From the NCBI RefSeq assembly GCF_018613415.1, contig NZ_JAGGQG010000008.1:18405-82404 (forward strand): a stretch of 64,000 bases of DNA. Direction: 5' to 3'. Position numbers and translations under genes: made by a program. Origin of the DNA: Bacillus sp. ISL-18 (GTDB lineage Bacteria; Bacillota; Bacilli; Bacillales; Cytobacillaceae). Below, piece after piece: positions 63,660-64,000 of this stretch. Numbering within the stretch: the stretch's first letter is position 1; every line of letters starts with the position of its first letter. The notes beneath the pieces are model-generated. The model was not told where the DNA came from. It was given only the letters and a program-made list of their open reading frames with translations, and searched no databases.

Positions 63660-64000
63660 ACTCCAGAAAGTTCTCGAATCCACTTCGGACAAGGCAAAGC
63701 CAAAAGAGTAAGGTTGTGTCCGAAGTCAAACCAACTTTGGACAAGGCAAAGCCAAAAAAGTAAGGTTGTGTCCGAAGTCGAACCAAGTTTGGACAAGGAG
63801 GAGCTAAAAAAGCAAGGTTGTGTCCGAAGTCGAACCAAGTTTGGACAAGGCAAAGCCAAGAGTGTGAGGTTGTGTCCGAAGTCGAACCAAGTTTGGACAA
63901 GGAGGAGCTAAGAAAGCAAGGTTGTGTCCGAAGTCGAACCAAGTTTGGACAAGGAGGAGCTAAGAAAGCGAGGTTGTGTCCGAAGTCGAACCAACTTTGG
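63660..64000. repeat. 52-bp tandem repeat array, continues past window end
   Basis: Unit starts (GGTTGTGTCCGAAGTCGAAC) fall at 63712, 63764, 63816, 63868, 63920 and 63972, exactly 52 bp apart, after a partial diverged unit from 63660. Units differ by a few bases and come in two tail types: CAAGGCAAAGCCAA and CAAGGAGGAGCTAA. GTCCGAA and TTTGGAC within each unit can pair as a 7-bp RNA stem. No spacers are present, so it is not a CRISPR array. Confidence 0.92.

Noticed and set aside
63559..63942. A 127-residue minus-strand open frame through the tandem repeats
   Set aside because: It only reflects the 52-bp repeat read in successive frames. The same repeated phrase appears in different frames, there is no convincing ribosome binding site, and the frame overlaps the strong terminator of the epimerase gene.
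63660..64000. Possible CRISPR array
   Set aside because: Units are contiguous 52-bp tandem copies without unique spacers, and no cas genes are present.

Overview
The window looks like chromosomal DNA from a spore-forming, low-GC Gram-positive bacterium of the Bacillaceae (Bacillus in the broad sense; genus not resolvable by reading). The basis is AT-rich DNA, strong GGAGG-type ribosome binding sites with frequent TTG/GTG starts, a CotD-type spore coat gene, a yoaS-yozG pair, a DhaS-like aldehyde dehydrogenase, CcpA (cre)-like palindromes, a Bacillus-type LexA box and a Listeria/Bacillus-type rifampicin phosphotransferase. No rRNA, tRNA, CRISPR array, prophage or intact transposase was recognised.

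Layout. 0-4 kb: a membrane protein, a VOC protein, and an MFS exporter divergent from a LysR regulator. 4-9 kb: an aldo/keto reductase, a GyrI-like protein, an HxlR regulator divergent from an NAD(P)-binding oxidoreductase, and small membrane genes. 9-17.5 kb: an orphan DppB/DppC-type permease pair, a Trp-rich repeat protein, a cre-controlled aldehyde dehydrogenase, an MBL hydrolase and a CPBP protease. 17.5-32 kb: an accessory zone of short, mostly singly transcribed + strand genes, interrupted by an aldo/keto reductase-NTF2-Bcr efflux operon with a divergent TetR, and by cotD. 32-42.6 kb: a GH13 alpha-glucosidase, a HIBADH-type reductase, a trypsin-nuclease fusion behind a LexA-like box, a LysR/YeiH pair, a GNAT and an MFS. 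42.6-51.5 kb: small genes, rph, a GNAT, an AEC transporter/LysR pair and a YoaK-family protein. 51.8-61 kb: one nine-gene acyl-CoA catabolic operon followed by a convergent double-TetR regulator gene, then an epimerase and a 52-bp tandem repeat running off the window end.

Three things stand out. First, a dispersed intergenic repeat (box A, terminator hairpin, box B; about 60-120 bp) recurs about 20 times between 5 and 41 kb, almost always just 3' of a short + strand accessory gene. Some copies sit beside gene tails or broken genes, so the zone reads like a cassette array under turnover. Second, the 52-61 kb operon pairs two acyl-CoA dehydrogenases, a crotonase and a Cys-less thiolase-like/DUF35 pair. 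That resembles the retro-aldol side-chain cleavage module of actinobacterial steroid degradation, here with an ADP-forming acyl-CoA ligase and a cre site at the predicted transcription start. Third, a serine protease-NUC1 nuclease fusion lies behind a LexA-like operator and a structured leader.
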